A stretch of DNA of 7,166 nucleotides, taken from assembly GCA_002684755.1 (NCBI GenBank), contig NYVS01000101.1:1493-8658 (forward strand), written 5' to 3'. The stretch is from Phycisphaerae bacterium. GTDB taxonomy: Bacteria > Planctomycetota > Phycisphaerae > Phycisphaerales > SM1A02. The translations under genes were made by a program, and so were the position numbers. The stretch's first letter is position 1; every line of letters starts with the position of its first letter. This document shows positions 6,054-7,166 of this stretch, piece after piece. The notes under the pieces are model-generated. The model did not search any database. It worked only from the letters and a program-made list of their open reading frames with translations, and was not told the DNA's origin.

Positions 6054-6842
6054 TCAGGCCGCGGTTCCCGCGACGCCGTCCCGCGTGACGAGAAAGAGCT
6101 CTCGCGTGATCGGGTACGGAAGTCGACGGTAGTCCTGGTCGACGCGTTTTCGAAGCCGCTCCACGAACCCCTCGGGATTCGCGGTCATCGCGACGAACAT
6201 GTCGCGGGACGGCATGGCGACGAGGAAGTCCCCATCGAGCTCCGGCGCGAGCCGCTCGTGCAACCGGCCCAGAAGAACCCTGGCCGCGTCGTATCCATCG
6301 TGCTCGCCGAGGATCGCGGCCTTGCCGCCGTCCTGGCTCTCGATCAACTGGATCTGCAGATCGGGCGAGTAGCGTTCGAGGTTGGCCCGCGCGAGCTCGT
6401 CGAGCTCGTCCATGCTGGTGCCCCAGCGAACGACCTGTTCGAGGGTGATCGAGACCGTGACCTGGGGCATGTCGACCACGAACACGATGACCGTGCCGTT
6501 GACCCAGGGCACGTGGGCGACCTGGGACCGATCGAGCTGCTGGAAGATCGACTCGGGCTGGATCCGGGGCATCACGCGGGTCTTGGCGAGCTCCCACGGA
6601 ATCGGCGTGGATCCGACCTCGTCGCCATCGAAGATCTTTTCGAGGTAGTCCTCGACGATCTCGGTGCCGCGATCCACGGAGCCGAGCACCATCCGGTAGA
6701 GGTTCTCGAGACCGAGATGTCGACCGTCGACCACGAGATCGAACGGTCCGGTCAGCGTCGCCTCGTGACCGGGCCATTGACGACGCAGGATCTCGAGGAC
6801 CTGTTCACCAAACGCTTCGGGTTCTCTTGGCAGTGCCGACAT
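6054..6842 (-). CDS. DUF1444-like protein of unknown function
   Basis: A 262-residue protein with no signal peptide or membrane segment, so probably cytoplasmic. Its C-terminal half resembles the DUF1444 family (B. subtilis YtpQ type) as I recall it. The shared features are a DGYDAARVLL helix (about 182-191), then DFLVAMPSRDMFVAMT (about 205-220) and a helix leading to DYRRLPYPITRELFLV near the end. The N-terminal part (FGEQVLEILRRQWPG, LGLENLYRMVLG) also fits that family's layout. No enzymatic motif is visible, and the biochemical role of the family is unknown to me. The open frame extends upstream to an ATG at 6980, but the start at 6842 is preferred. It has a perfect AGGAGG (plus-strand cctcct, 6849-6854) six bases upstream, and the extra 46 residues would be Arg-rich and unlike a fold. 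It converges on pabA and is divergent from kdsA. The family match is from memory and needs a profile search. Confidence 0.8.
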   Translation of the reverse strand: MSALPREPEAFGEQVLEILRRQWPGHEATLTGPFDLVVDGRHLGLENLYRMVLGSVDRGTEIVEDYLEKIFDGDEVGSTPIPWELAKTRVMPRIQPESIFQQLDRSQVAHVPWVNGTVIVFVVDMPQVTVSITLEQVVRWGTSMDELDELARANLERYSPDLQIQLIESQDGGKAAILGEHDGYDAARVLLGRLHERLAPELDGDFLVAMPSRDMFVAMTANPEGFVERLRKRVDQDYRRLPYPITRELFLVTRDGVAGTAA

Positions 6843-6848
6843 CTGGAG

Positions 6849-6854
6849 CCTCCT
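6849..6854 (-). promoter_or_regulatory. Shine-Dalgarno site for the DUF1444-like gene
   Basis: The minus strand reads AGGAGG six bases before the ATG at 6842. It selects that start over the upstream in-frame ATG at 6980. Confidence 0.75.
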
Positions 6855-6901
6855 CGCTCGGGCCGGCCTTGAAGGGTGGCCGCGCCGAATCGTGTCCTTG
6901 T

Positions 6902-6930
6902 CCCGTATCGGATGGATGCGGGCCTTTCTT
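6902..6930 (+). terminator. Terminator-like hairpin followed by a pyrimidine tract, upstream of kdsA
   Basis: CCCGTATC (6902-6909) pairs with GATGCGGG (6915-6922) over eight positions, one of them a U-G wobble, around a five-base loop; CCTTTCTT follows directly. The wobble works only in plus-strand RNA. It lies 124 bases before kdsA and far from the end of any plus-strand gene, so it may stop transcripts running through from pabA or act in a kdsA leader. The T tract is impure, so termination is uncertain. I see nothing else convincing in the divergent region 6855-7053. Confidence 0.3.
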
Positions 6931-7053
6931 AGGTTCGGTACGCTCGATCGTCCGGTTTGGTTTGTTCGCGTCGCCTGCATCCCGAAACACGATGGTTATC
7001 GGCCAGGCCCGCCGCTTCCCCCCCGTCCCAGATTCCCGCCTTTCGAGCCACCC

Positions 7054-7166
7054 ATGAGCGACGACACCAGTTCTCCCAAAGATCGACTTCACGCGTGGTG
7101 GGATCGGGGCCCCATCGTTCCGAGCCGACCACTGCTCGTGATCGCCGGCCCCTGCGTGCTCGAATC
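7054..7166 (+). CDS. kdsA: 3-deoxy-8-phosphooctulonate (Kdo-8-P) synthase, N-terminal fragment
   Basis: It condenses phosphoenolpyruvate with arabinose 5-phosphate to form Kdo 8-phosphate, the first committed step in making the Kdo of the LPS core. Only 37 full codons are in the window and the gene runs off the right edge. The diagnostic stretch is LLVIAGPCVLES at residues 27-38. KdsA proteins typically read IAGPCVIES here, whereas the related DAHP synthases read GPCSVES, which is why KdsA is preferred. The first 25 residues (MSDDTSSPKDRLHAWW...) precede the barrel and are variable in the family. No clear Shine-Dalgarno site precedes the ATG at 7054, so the exact start is less certain than the identity. 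It is transcribed divergently from the DUF1444-like gene. Confidence 0.85.
   Translation, partial: MSDDTSSPKDRLHAWWDRGPIVPSRPLLVIAGPCVLE

Noticed and set aside
6843..6980. 46-residue N-terminal extension of the DUF1444-like protein
   Set aside because: It is Arg-rich and unstructured, whereas AGGAGG lies exactly before the internal ATG at 6842.
1..7166. CRISPR arrays, tRNA/rRNA genes, insertion sequences, toxin-antitoxin or defence genes
   Set aside because: I looked on both strands and saw no direct-repeat/spacer pattern, cloverleaf, transposase or terminal inverted repeats, and no small paired genes of that type.

Overview
The window looks like chromosomal DNA from a GC-rich Gram-negative bacterium, most likely a planctomycete of the Phycisphaerae type. 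The reasons are the very high GC with frequent CGA and GATC, a Gfo/Idh/MocA oxidoreductase of the kind planctomycetes carry in many copies, a large MscS-type channel with an extra N-terminal domain, and the start of kdsA (Kdo synthesis, hence an LPS-bearing outer membrane). The lineage is inferred from memory of such genomes and was not tested by search. I see no insertion sequence, integrase, CRISPR array, tRNA or rRNA; the gene density is that of ordinary core chromosome.

Layout. A Gfo/Idh/MocA family oxidoreductase occupies 1-1232 on the minus strand and is cut by the left edge. It shares a roughly 100-bp divergent intergenic region with a plus-strand pair. The first gene of the pair (1331-2776) encodes a single-pass membrane protein with a short cytoplasmic coiled coil and about 18 repeats of 21-24 residues. 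It overlaps the second (2773-4869), an MscS-family mechanosensitive channel, by an ATGA junction, so the two are probably translationally coupled. After a 139-bp gap, a 138-aa protein of unknown function starts at a GTG (5009-5425). It is followed 19 bp later by a stand-alone glutamine amidotransferase most like PabA (5445-6023). A minus-strand gene (6054-6842) converges on pabA and encodes a DUF1444-like protein. A 211-bp divergent region then leads to the first 37 codons of kdsA (7054 to the right edge).

Function. The window mixes envelope functions (repeat membrane protein, MscS channel, Kdo synthesis) with housekeeping metabolism (aminodeoxychorismate/anthranilate synthesis, an NAD(P)-dependent sugar-type oxidoreductase). 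The most interesting unit is the repeat protein and MscS pair: a probable beta-solenoid ectodomain coupled to a mechanosensitive channel. I found no convincing evidence of a defence, mobile or secondary-metabolite system.
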